From Crambe crambe (lineage: Eukaryota > Porifera > Demospongiae > Poecilosclerida > Crambeidae): a stretch of DNA of 64,000 bases. Shown one piece after another: positions 51,201 to 62,100 of the stretch (within the stretch, counting starts at the first letter, position 1; each line of letters begins with the position of its first letter). The DNA lies in assembly GCA_963924555.1 (NCBI GenBank), contig OZ004597.1, positions 2,746,404 to 2,810,403 of the forward strand, given 5' to 3'. The translations under genes were made by a program, and so were the position numbers. The notes below the pieces were generated by a model. It ran no database searches. It worked only from the letters and a program-made list of their open reading frames with translations, and was not told where the DNA came from.

Positions 51201-52457
51201 AGATGGACTATAAATATAATAGGAGTAGCATTTAACATTGATGGGTTCCAGTATGATGAAGCTCTCCACGGATTGTTGTTATGATAACATGATAGCTAAT
51301 GACAGCCATAATTATTAGAAGGAAAAATAATAATGGAGAGTTGCCATCTTATGTTATAATAATATTACCATGACATCAACCATGGAGAAATTTCAATAAG
51401 TGGTGTATGTTTAAACTTCAAGTTGGCTCTACACTTGATAGATACAGTAGCTAGCTAAATTTTACATACCGAGTCTATCACAGCTCCAGGTACGGCCTGA
51501 CAAACTCCTGCACATTCATTTCCCAAGGACCATCTACAACGAACGACATCCCTGTCAGGATCTTGAACTGGTATTCTGAGGATGTGGGTGCAGCCTTGTT
51601 GCAGTCGTATTATGGGTGTGGTGGAAGTGAGAGGGGAGGAGTTCACTCTTCCATTGTCAGGTCTCCTTCCTAAGTTTCCTGAAACTCTGAGAGCCCACCT
51701 ACCACCTCCAACATTCAGACGTATCCAATCACGTCCAGTAAAGCTGTATCAATAATATAATCACACATACCAAGCCAAGTTATATAACAAAAGAAAATTA
51801 CATACCAAGTAGTTAATACTAATGGTGTCTTGTGTGATTATTTTCTACTCATATCACATCAATTAACTGTCCAAGCTCTTCTCTGACATTTTCAAGACTT
51901 ATAAATTATGCTGAGCTACATGCCATAACTCAAGACTTATACTATAGATGTCCAAATTGTACTTTTAGCCAGAAGTTGAGTTCACTTACGCTGCTGCAAA
52001 GGAGGATACTGAAGTTCCTATGTCGTAGACGTAAGTCCTTTCACCAGCCACCCAATCTTCAGTAGTGCTAATGTCGGTACAATAGAAAGTTAAAGATCCC
52101 ACTGTCCCACTACACCCAGAAATACAGGAGAGTACACCATCTCCAAAGAGTCTACTTGTAGAGCCAATATCAGCTGTGTTGCAGCGCGTCCAACTTGCAA
52201 ATGATCTCCTCCAAGCCATGCGGTGAGTTATTTCAATCTATGAGAAGTAAACAATGATTCAACTCTTTGAAGAGGTTATAGCTGAATCAAATAGACAAGC
52301 AAACCAAGACATACAAAGTACAATGGAAACTCACTCTTCCATCAAAATTCTGAGCATTCAAAGGTCGCCATTGAATAATGCCACCCCTAAAATGCGAACC
52401 CTTGATAATTTTGCTCAGTCCCAGCATCATGATGAATATCAACATTTTGGACTCCAT
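26387..52457 (-). CDS. Giant EGF/FN3 single-pass receptor, left copy
   Basis: A complete gene on the minus strand of about 58 coding exons. The start is ATG at 52457, right after an acceptor (CCACCAG|ATG), so a noncoding first exon is likely. Product in order: signal peptide; an unfamiliar N-terminal module of eight exons plus a short joining exon; EGF-like domains (48971-48507 region); 39 FN3 domains (48336-27287); a membrane helix (27225-27081); and a cytoplasmic tail of about 105 residues ending in PSIEYL. I estimate over 4,500 residues. It should be a cell-surface protein with a very long, heavily N-glycosylated ectodomain (many NVT/NIT sequons). The repeated FN3 consensus is NGII..Y, TG, L.P...Y and A.T.G.GP. 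No named orthologue is recognised; adhesion or recognition is inferred. It lies head to head with a diverged copy starting at 54667. Confidence 0.85.
27287..37971 (-). other. FN3 domains 19-39 of the left receptor
   Basis: One exon per domain unless noted. 37971-37684, 37244-36957, 36794-36504, 36374-36087, 35987-35691, 35608-35324, 35121-34828, 34563-34276, 34046-33759, 33635-33348, 33168-32881, 32700-32416, 32196-31906, 31710-31414, 31260-30964, 30733-30446, 30170-29880, 29483-29196, 28860-28471 (an enlarged domain with an acidic insert), 28406-28215 with 28027-27926 (one domain over two exons), and 27804-27653 with 27514-27416 and 27362-27287 (one domain over three exons, next to the membrane). 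Nearly all are symmetric phase 1-1 exons, which allows gain or loss of domains without a frame change. The introns contain no other gene that I can support. Confidence 0.85.
37484..37609. mobile_element. Fold-back element, TAGCCTCG family, with 7-bp target duplication
   Basis: A palindrome of about 112 bp (37491-37602) runs from GTAGCCTCGTCCCCAGG to CTTGGGGACGAGGCTAC, with a second nested palindrome (ACGAAGAAAAGGTAAAG and its complement) in the middle. It is flanked by CATACTG on both sides (37484-37490 and 37603-37609). It lies in the intron between FN3 domains 19 and 20. Confidence 0.8.
37988..38046. repeat. Tandem duplication of about 27 bp
   Basis: TTATATTAGTACTGTATGTT plus CCTT occurs twice in a row in the intron between FN3 domains 18 and 19. 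Confidence 0.7.
39113..39148. repeat. (CAAA)n microsatellite
   Basis: CAAA repeats in the intron between FN3 domains 16 and 17. Confidence 0.85.
39867..40020. repeat. Tandem duplication covering an FN3 exon end and its donor
   Basis: A unit of about 78 bp with CCCACCTTCCCCC, CCCCCTGCTTACTGTATTCA and TCAGT occurs twice. The copy nearer the exon includes the true 3' end of FN3 domain 15 (boundary at 39982). The second copy lies in the intron and repeats the exon end plus its donor. Confidence 0.75.
41970..42252. mobile_element. Palindromic element, GTGTAATAAG family, left copy
   Basis: The end nearest FN3 exon 11 is a hairpin of about 105 bp (42150-42252): CTTATTACACTCGTCAGC, AGATATGG and AGATATTTCACTCG are mirrored by CTCGTGAAATATCTCC, CATATCTCACGCTGAC and CGTGTAATAAG. 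About 180 bp of flanking sequence (with CAAGGGCTGCTAGGC and TAGACTTGTTAGTTGTGACA) is also shared, inverted, with 55424-55757. No coding capacity. Confidence 0.7.
46572..46592. repeat. Run of 21 G
   Basis: A pure homopolymer in the intron just downstream (gene sense) of the FN3 domain 4 exon. On the coding strand it is poly-C. The length may be affected by sequencing error. Confidence 0.85.
48507..49198 (-). other. EGF-like block of the left receptor
   Basis: Exons are 49198-49157 (short, CQNGYMESGGTC), 49093-48971 (DINECSTGMFTC..C..C.C), 48912-48790 (DINECSRGTDRC, ending NGFTCTG) and 48650-48507 (CNECLGTPANCGTHNC..C..CTC). DINEC starts are typical of calcium-binding EGF domains. The introns are 60-150 bp. 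The block joins the N-terminal module to the FN3 array. Confidence 0.87.
49288..52457 (-). other. N-terminal module of the left receptor, family not recognised
   Basis: Exons are 52457-52335 (signal peptide, then GSHFRGGIIQWRP), 52237-51990 (WTRC..TADIGSTSRLFG, CISGCSG, FYCTD, EDWVAGERTYVY), 51743-51470 (WIRLNVGGGRW, RLQQGCTHILRIPVQDPDRD, VRCRW, ECAGVCQ), 51134-50851 (VEDFIS, SVPLQFLINLFSS, CTGGIQPS, TPPDGSCIAV), 50628-50467 (VDFPTSSPLG, YYINVTW, GINIFCFSA), 50270-50230, 50169-50075, 49696-49507 (RRYIRFYEQMSRRL, SFDVTSS) and 49365-49288 (GTMFCNQESIAV). Phases agree throughout. The Cys content and glycosylation sequons fit an extracellular fold. It is kept in the right copy, so it is under constraint. 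Confidence 0.8.
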
Positions 52458-53479
52458 CTGGTGGAAAATATTAATTATGAGGTCAAAGACATATAATATT
52501 ATGAAGGTTAATGGTACATTAAATGAAGTTAATGGAAGGAGGTACCAACCACATGAGTGTTAAGATATGCATGTGCAAGGGGATGAAGTCACCGAGCAGC
52601 TGTGCAAGTAAGATCAAGGATCAAAGCAGAATTATTCACTTTTCCTCCACACGTGTCCCCCAATAGACATATTAACTGAGCTGTTTTCTCACACAAACTG
52701 TAGTGATTAATCAGGAGCTGACAGCTGTAGCTGGATTAGAGATCTCATTCGAATATTTTTGAGTTTATTTCGACCTTTGCTTTAGTGGTTGCTTTATTGA
52801 GAAGGATTCATGATAGCAGCTCATTTTCATATGTACATGTTGGTCCACTGAATCTTTACAAATATTCAGCTTGACTGTTGCTCATTCTTGAGATAAAGCA
52901 GGGAAATTCTGTTTTTCGTTACCTTCAAATATTTTCCGAACTAGAGCCACTGGGATTTCTGAGCTCTAAATTGTATATTTACCTATCTTCAGAATACAGA
53001 ATTATCCCACCATGGAATTGCTTTGCCTTACCTTAAATAGCCACAGATGACTTACTCACTATTCTGTAGTTAGCTATACGGCTCAATAGCTAGATAGAGC
53101 TTACAGAGGCTTACTTTTCTCGCACTTATGCACCCCTTACTTGTAGCTTGCTACCTTGTGGCTACTAATCAAGCAATTGTGGTAGCTAGTTGTTAAAATG
53201 GTACAGCTAGCTAGCTATAATTATCATAAACAGCTGTGCTCAGTCGCTTTCGAGTTTAGCTAAATATAGCTAGCTAATAATTATTTGTAACATCACATGA
53301 TAGCTTCGTGTAGTTAGCTATTACTACTGCATGGCTATCAGATTCTGATATTTAAATAAGCTATTTATTTACTACTAGAGCTAATGAATTTCACCTTGGA
53401 CTCTCAACTTTTCCGCTGCATGGACTTTTGCAGATGGAAATGACGATCGCCTTTTCTAGCAACACTATTGCCGGAGTAC

Positions 53480-53489
53480 GCGCATGCGC
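53480..53489. promoter_or_regulatory. NRF-1-like palindromic site, left arm
   Basis: GCGCATGCGC within GTACGCGCATGCGCAAAATG. It matches the animal NRF-1 consensus and is mirrored at 53640-53649. Confidence 0.5.
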
Positions 53490-53639
53490 AAAATGATCAT
53501 CGGGCCTTTACAATGAACTTTGACTTTGACAGCATGAGCGTACCACGTGCCATAAAGCAGAATATTCCGGTTTGCAAGATTCCCGAAAACCGGAGTAATT
53601 ACCACCGAGCTGAAAACTTTTGATCATTATGATCATTAT

Positions 53640-53649
53640 GCGCATGCGC
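53640..53649. promoter_or_regulatory. NRF-1-like palindromic site, right arm
   Basis: GCGCATGCGC within ATTATGCGCATGCGCGTAC. It is the mirror of the site at 53480-53489, symmetric about position 53564.5. Confidence 0.5.
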
Positions 53650-54666
53650 GTACTCTGGGCCCTAGCCGGCCGGCCCTAGAAAAGGCGATCGTCATTTCCA
53701 TCCGCAAAAAAAGACAGCGGAAAAGTTGAGCCCAAGGTGAGATTCATTTATTTTAGCTCTAGTAGATAGCTTGCTAATTTTAGTTATTTAAATATCAGAA
53801 TCTGATAGCCAGCAGTAGCTGCTAGCTGCAATGATGGGGATGTTACAAAAAATAATTATTAGCAATAATTATTAGCTAGCTATAGCTAGCTAAACTTGAA
53901 AGCAGCTGCATGAGCACAGCTATATTATAGCTAGCTGTACTATTTTTAACAGCTAGCACAACTGCTTTGAGTAATTAAGGTAACAAGCTAAGGGGGCGTG
54001 TATGAGTGAAACTAGCTAATAGCTGTAAATGAGCAAGTAGCCATAGCTAGCTACAAAATAGAAAATACTGGTCGAGTAAGTCATCAATTTTGGCTTGTCT
54101 AATTCAGTTATAAGGTAAAGCAGGGCAATTCCATGTGTGGGGTAGCTAATTCTGTAATTTTCTTGAAGACTTCTATAAGGTCTGACTTGAAGACAAAAAG
54201 GTAGATATAATTTTGACTCAGTTCAGAAATCCCAGTATAGCTAAGCTGAATTTGATCAACAATTCAGTGTACCAACATATGAAAATGAGCCACTATCATG
54301 AATCCTCCTTGATATAGCAAGCAATGGTCGAAATAAACTCAAATTTCAACAAACTAATCCAGACTTTAAGGGATAAAGTTACTCCAGATCTTTGAATCAT
54401 CTGGTTACAGCATCCCAGAGTCTCAGCTCCTGATTATTCACTACAGTTTGTACAAGAAAACAACTCTAGGTCAATATTAATAATTAATTTTATTACGTCT
54501 ATGTGGAGGAAAAGTAATTCTGTTTCGATCCTTGATCTTACTTGTGCAGCTTCTTACTGACTTCATCCCGTATCTTAATGTTCGCGTGGTTGGTACCTTC
54601 CTCCATTAATTCCATTTAATGTACTATTAACCTTCGTTTTTGACCACAAACAATATTTTTCACCAG

Positions 54667-56131
54667 ATGGAGTCCAAAATGTCGATATTCATCATGATGT
54701 TGGGACTCAAAATTGTCATGGGTTCACATTTTAGGGGTGGCATTATTCAATGGCGACCTTTGAATGCTCAGAATTTTGATGGAAGAGTGAGTTTATTTGT
54801 ATGTCTTTTTTGTTTGTTTTGCTTGTCAGCTAAAACTTCTTCAAAGAGTTGAAAGATCATTATTTACTTCCTCATAGATTGAAATTACTCACCGCATAGC
54901 TTGGAGGAGATCAAGTGGAGGAGTGCTCTGCACCACAGCTGATATTGGCTCTACTAGACTCTTTGGAAGTGGCACACTCTTCTGTTCTTCCGGGTGTAGT
55001 GGGACAGTGGGAACAATGTCTTTCTATTGTACTGACTTTAGTGCTACTGAAGATTGGGTGGCTGGTGAAAGGACTTATGTCTACAACATAGGAACTTCAT
55101 CTTCCTTTATAGCAACGTAAGTTATAAGAGAACTCAGCCATTTTGTAGCTAATTTATAATTTGCACATGATACTCAAATTATCTCAGCCTTGCAAAGTAG
55201 TGATAATGCTGCACTGTTTGCATTCCTTTCCTAGGCCTTTTCCCTTAGTTAATTTTTGTGCACTGCATGCAGCAGGCACACACGTATACACATGTGCAAT
55301 GCTTGGCAATAGGTATTCCAAGATATTAGGTCTATACCATCCCCCAGGTCATTCCTACATAGAGAGCTACCTCTCTCTGGTGTATACTGGATAACTCAGA
55401 TAGGATTGGAGTATTTTAAATATATAAGACTTATTACACGAGTCAGCGTGAGATATGGAGAGATATTTCACAAGCCGAAGGCAAGTGAAATATCTCGCCA
55501 TATCTCACAGCTGACGAGTGTAATAAGTGATTTATTCTTACAGTGCACAACGTATGTCACAACTAACAAGTCTAAGGAGTATTTATAGCCTCATATAAAC
55601 ATCTGTAGGAAGCTGTTATGAGAACCTGTAATATCACCACGAAGCACTTTAGATAAGCCTAGCAGCCTACCAGGCCCTACAAATAACTAATGCACTTTAA
55701 TAAACCCGCTGTAAGATTCAATTAAGCTTGCCTATCATCTTCAGAAATGTCGGCTAAAATCAAGCTAGATTGTTTTCTACAGCCTTTTGTCATAGAGGCG
55801 CTACTTATCTAAATAGATTATCTAGTAGGCGCTTGGCTTATCTAAGTGCTTGTGGTAGCTAAGTATTTACAGCTTTCTATGTATGGAACTTCCCTTTGGA
55901 ACCACAACTTACATGACTCTTGTCTCTGACAGCAATAAGCACTGGAGCCTATCAGCTGCTCACTTGCTCACTGTCAGATGCAGCACATTGCTATAGTAGT
56001 CATTGTAGAGGCTCTAGGCTTATTTAAGTACTTTGTTACATATAAACTCAACAGCAAGATCTTTTAAAGAGTTGTAGCACTAACTTGCTTGCTCGCTCGC
56101 TGTCAAAATTAATGTTGCACATTGCCCTAGT

Positions 56132-56166
<35 letters not shown>

Positions 56167-59100
56167 TTATATATCAGTTATTCTTCATGTTGTTGGATAT
56201 CTCTGAATGTTGGAGGTGGTGGTTGGTCTGTCAGAGTCTCAGGAAACTTAGGAAGGAGATCTGACAATGGAAGAGTCAACTCCTCCCCTCTCACTTCCAC
56301 CACACCCATAGTACGACTACAACAAGGCTGCACCCACACCCTCAGAATACCAGTTCAAGATCCTGACAGGGATGTTGTTCGCTGTAGATGGGCCTCAGGA
56401 AGCAGTGAATGTTCAGGAGTTTGCCGAACCCTACCTGGAGCAGTGTTAGATTCGGTATAGACAAATCTTTATGAACTTTAGCTAGCTACTCTGAATGCAT
56501 GGCCCATCAGGTGTGGACTCATGGAGCCAATACAGTAGCTAGAGACCTTTCTCCATAGTGATACCATTGGTAATGCCATGGTATTCTCCATTAATTTTGC
56601 CCTCAAATAATAGGGCATCCATTGCATCATAACACCAATCTCATGCATGGAGAGAAGTGAAACATAGTGTAGCTACCCGAATATGCAGTGGAACCTTTCA
56701 ATGATACAAAATCTCCCCCACAAAATGAGCTCTAATTGGGACATTCTTTTTGGTCCCAAAACATCTGCACTCATTGAAAAGTTCCACTAGTAGGTTAACA
56801 TTGAAGTTGTAACAAAAAAGTGTATAGTGTGTGTTTTAGCATACAGCCTTTATAGACAGGCTTCATTATACTGGAACCCATCAATGTTAAATGCTACTTA
56901 ACTCTTAATTTCCTACATTTAATCCATCTTTGAAATAAGAATATATCACTCTAATTAGGACACTTTATTGGGGCTCACTAGTGTAGAGGTTTACTGTAGA
57001 CTTATATTTTTCTTTTCATTAGAACACTTGCACTCTTTCCTGGACTACTGCATCTCGGTCCGCTGGATGGTATGGTGCGGCCTTTCAAGTGGAAGACTTC
57101 ATATCAAGCTCAAGTACTACTCCAATGAGCAGTGTCCCACTCCAGTTTCTCATCAACCTCTTCTCCTCCAGCCAGCCTTGCACAGGAGGTATCCAGCCTT
57201 CATTGGTAGCTGTGGAGACCCCTCCTGATGGGTCGTGTATTGCTGTACCATTTGGAACTACATATACGGCTGGAATTGTGGCAGCATCTGGTGGTTCTAG
57301 TGTCAGGTAGAGCTGTAGCTATAGTCCATTTTCTCCCTTGATTGCTATAGCTGTTGTAACTTCCTTAATTCTTGACCAAATTCCTGCTTTAAGACGTCAG
57401 TAGAGACTGAGGTTTATCATCTCCCTCTGTTAAATTTAATCAAGTATTGAGAAAACTACTGCATGGTATTAGCTATACTCTGACCTTTCTTTCACGAATA
57501 GTATTGTGGATTTCCCTACATCATCACCATTGGGGTTGAGGAAGTCAAGTGTGACCAGGAGTACATACAACACACAGCATTACTACATCAATGTCACTTG
57601 GACCCCCACAACATCCCAGAGTGGAATCAACATCTTCTGCTTCAGTGCCAGGAGTAGCAATAAGTGAGCAAACCAATGATAATTATTAAGATGTGTAGAC
57701 TCTATAACAAAAGTCGCTATCACAGTTGACAGCTTAGGAATACTAATTAAGCATTTACTGGTAGCCAGCTAGGTTCTGCTTAAGTTTTATGCATAATTTA
57801 TAGAGATGGGCTATTTTCAAAAATCTTTATCTTCTTATAATGCAGCCTTGTTTCCAATCGCTCATGTATCACTCTATTGGGTGGAGGTAATGGCAGCCAT
57901 GTGAAAAATTCTTATAATCATTATTATTATCTGATTTCCCTAACAGTTACTGGACCACAAGCTTCACAAAGCTCTGTCTCACCTATCGGAAGGTTCTCAC
58001 CTACTTCATCAACAACCTGGAGCATTACATTTGATCAGGCTGTAAGTTGACAATAATGGCAAGACAAGGCTGTAAGTTTATATGAAAGCATATACTTAAA
58101 ACACCAAGATTCCAGCTAGTAAGTTGATCTGAAAGTGGCAAATCTCTATTTCAACCCAATTAGCCTCATTTTAAAACATAGTGTATGAATTTTGCACCTG
58201 GTCTTTTATCTCTGAGAAGGGGTAAATTTGAAATTTCAGTGAATTTCCGTGATTTATGCATGCTTTCCACTTCCCATTTATTCATCATTATCGAATATTG
58301 ATGCAGATTTCCCGACCAAGCTCAAGAAGGTACATCAGATTCTATGAGCAAATGAGCAGAAGACTTGTGTATAGTTTCGACGTGACATCATCCTCAGCCA
58401 CATACCCAGCAGCTGGTAGTGGTGGTCGAGTGCTCACCTTCAGGATCAGTCACAGCTTCTCCACTGGACTTGCACATTATATCTTGATTGATAGTGGTAT
58501 GCAATTTGAAGTAGGAAATATTGAGCTTGCTACTAGGGGTATATGCATCATAGCATGGCTTAGTGGTATCATCACAGCAATATGGCCTAGGGTATGCATC
58601 ATAGCAATCATGGATATTGCACATTGCAGGAGTTGCTGTTGGGACCATGTTTTGCAATCAAGAATCAATTGCTGTCACCAGTACATCATTTTGGACTTTC
58701 ACAACAGGTATACAGTATATGTCATTATACTCTCAACACTGATATTCCATGAAAAAATCTTAAAACCGTGATGAACAGGTTGTCAAAATGGCTACATGGA
58801 AAGTGGAAGCACTTGTGTCGGTATGTGATTTTATAAGTATGATAGAGTAGAATATCAACCTGATTTTTGATTCCAGATATTAACGAGTGCAGTACAGGGA
58901 TGTTCACGTGCCAGTCAAACTCTCGTTGTGTGAACACTCCAGGGGGTTACAGATGTGACTGCAACTCTGGATTTGAACTCAGTGGCAGTACATGCAGAGG
59001 TCTGAAGCATGAAATGGAAGATGTTCTATGATTGAAATCATGGATTCCTTTCTTCATAGATATCAATGAGTGTTCTCGTGGTACTGACCGCTGCGATGCC

Positions 59101-62100
59101 ATTGCCACCTGTACTAATACTATAGGTAGCTATCAGTGTGCTTGTCCCAGTGGTACACTCGGTAATGGCTTCACTTGCACAGGTGAGGAGTGGAAGTCTG
59201 AGAATGCAGTATAGCTATGTATGACTATTATCAGTATAGCAAGTTTTAGACTAGCTATTATGATTGCACTATAGGACACAAGAGATCTAGAAACTTCTAG
59301 AAGACCATAAAGGTCATGAATGACAAACAAGATAATAATAGGGTGATACATACCTATAGCACATCCTAATTAAGTCATACAAGTACATATCAAATAATAT
59401 GCCCTATGTATAGAGTGGATGTATAGCTAGCTGAAATCTCCCCATTCTTCAGATGCATGCAATGAATGTCTTGGCACACCAGCCAACTGTGGAACTCACA
59501 ACTGCAACACGACCACCTCTGACTGCACCAACACTGTTGGTAGTTTCCAATGCACTTGCAGGTTTGGATTGGCTTCTGACGGAGTTACATGTGCACGTAT
59601 GTTAACATACTGTTGTTGTTGTTGTTGTTGTTGTTTTTTGTTTGAGTGATAATTATAGAGCTTGCAATAACTATCCTAAATATTTAACATATATCCACTC
59701 TCCCCTTCCTTATTCTAGCCCCTCCCAGACCTGACCCACCTATGTCTGTGCGAATCTCTTCAACAGGCACGACCACCATCACCATAGTTTGGGTAGCCCC
59801 TACACCCTCCATCAGAAACAGGATCTCCAAGTACAACCTCGTCCTCACCAGTAGTGTGGGAGATACCATCACCAGGTCCACATCTGGAACATCTTTCACT
59901 TTCACAGGCTTGCAAGAGTACAGGACTTATACGTGTGTGATTAGAGCTGTCAGTATCTATGGTCCTATTTCTGTTGCCACTCCATCTGTATCCACGACTA
60001 CTCTACAAACAGGTTATTTATTTAGGGTAGATGTATGAAGAATGGATGTGCAGTGTGATTTTAATTGCTCTCAATTGCATTCCTTCTCCCACAGCTCCAA
60101 CTGCTCCTCCCGAGAACTTCAATGCAGTACCCACCTCTTCTCGCTCAGCAAACATAACATGGGCTCCACCTCCTCTGGATGAACAAAATGGAGTAATCAT
60201 CAGCTATGTCATCAATGTGACAGTTGTTGGAACTGGAAGGACCTTCCAATTGACTTCCACCACCATCACCCTCACTGTCAACAGCCTCACTCCTTACACC
60301 ACCTTCATCTGCATTATTGCTGCTGTCACTTCTCCAGGGATCGGACCCTTCAGCTCTCGATTCACACTTGTCACTCCACAAGATGGTAAATAATTATGCA
60401 CATAATTATGTCACAGCTTCGATTAACCAATCAGCTACAAGATAAATGAGGACATCCACCTCTGTAATTGCATGGGACACTTTCAGATTTTAGATTTCTG
60501 CTCTAATGTAATGCTTATTTCTTTACTATTCTCTCCAGCTCCTTCCAGTCCTCCACAGAATGTTAGGCTCGCTCCAATCAGCTCTTCATCCATCAACATC
60601 TCATGGTCCCCTCCTCCAGCTGGTGGCCAAAATGGGGTCATCACACAGTACAGGATCAACATCACTGAGGTCATCACTGGCAGAGTCATCACTTTCACTA
60701 GCACCACTACTTCTATCACTGCCCGGGGACTTCATCCTTACTACATGTATGAGTGTGTCATCAGTGCCTTCACCATTGGAGTGGGACCTTACTCACGAGC
60801 TATTCGAATTACCACTCCTGAAGATGGTATGAGCCAGGTTTGATTTGGTGCCATTCCCTTTAATAACCACCAGACCTTTCCTGTTTAATACTTTTAATGT
60901 CCCTGATTTTGACCTTTACAGTTCCCAGTGGCAGTCCTCTCAACTTCACTGGTCGTGCAATATCATCTCGCTCCGCTACCATCTCCTGGAACCCTCCTCC
61001 TGCTGATCAACAGAATGGGGTCATTATCCGCTATGTGATCAATGTGACTGTTGTGGAGAGTGGGCGGAGTTTCCAGCTGACCTCCAACATGACTTCCCTC
61101 ACTGTCAGCTCCCTCCTTCCTTACAGGAACTATATCTGCATCATTGCTGCAATGACTTCGGTGGGAATAGGACCTTTTAGCAGTCGATTCACTCTCGTCA
61201 CTCCCCAAGATGGTATGTTTCCGTACTGCTACTTGTCTACTGGCTCAGTTTTTCTCTCCTCCTCCTCCTCCTCCTCCTCTTCCTCCTCCCCTCCCCTCCC
61301 CCTCTTCCTCCCCCTTCTTCCCTTCCCCTCCTTTTCCACCTCCTCCCCTGACTTAAATCAATTACAAACTTTTCAATAAAATAACTGCAGAATTTAAAAC
61401 CTGAACACTGGTGCAATAGCCGGGAAATTTTAGTGATGAACCATCATTTCCTGGTATTAGTATACCCTGTTAAAAATCTCAGGAGTAATCATGACCCAAA
61501 TTTAGGGGTGCCCATTACTGGACAAATTAAACACCACTACTAGCTGTATTTCATAGATAACAGCCAGTCTGACAAAAGTATTGCTTCCAGGTGTGCATAC
61601 TTTTGGTTAGTAGCTAATTCATCTTGTGGCTACATTATCAGTGTTCTTAATAGCACTTTGGACATCGCTATTCTACGTATTTGACACTCAAACCTAACTA
61701 GGATAATTGCAAACATTAATGGAGTTCATTGGATAATAACAAGGTACACCTGCATGAGTACCATGGGCTATCCTAATCAAAAAGAAGCCAACTACAAACC
61801 TCCCCACCTTAGCCTCTATGAGATGCTAACTACAATGAAAATGTTCCCGAGCAAGGCTTCTGTGTGATGAATATAGCTGGCACCATTCTTCCTATATATC
61901 TTTCAAGTAACTTAACCAGAAATCTTGCTCTTCTCAAACTCATCTACCAGAGTATCATACAACAAGGAAAAAGCATGCTCCTTTGCAGAGAAGCTAGTCT
62001 CCATTTCTTTCAAGAGAAATTGCTCCACCTGGTGTTAACCATACAGATTAATCATGTGATTCAAATGCATTCTACACAATGTAGAGGAGCTTTTGCTGTA

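Larger units (their letters stand above)
52458..54666. promoter_or_regulatory. Bidirectional promoter region at the palindrome centre
   Basis: The DNA between the two head-to-head receptor genes is itself an imperfect inverted repeat. For example, CATTTTCATATGTACATGTT near 52,835 pairs with ACCAACATATGAAAATG near 54,270, and the stretch with GATGGAAATGACGATCGCC at about 53,431-53,460 pairs with 53,680-53,705. The innermost paired bases are about 53,500 and 53,629, leaving a spacer of about 128 bp with CCGGTTTGC and GAAAACCGG. Both ATGs follow acceptors directly, so transcription probably starts in this interval with noncoding first exons on each side. No other gene is seen here. Confidence 0.6.
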
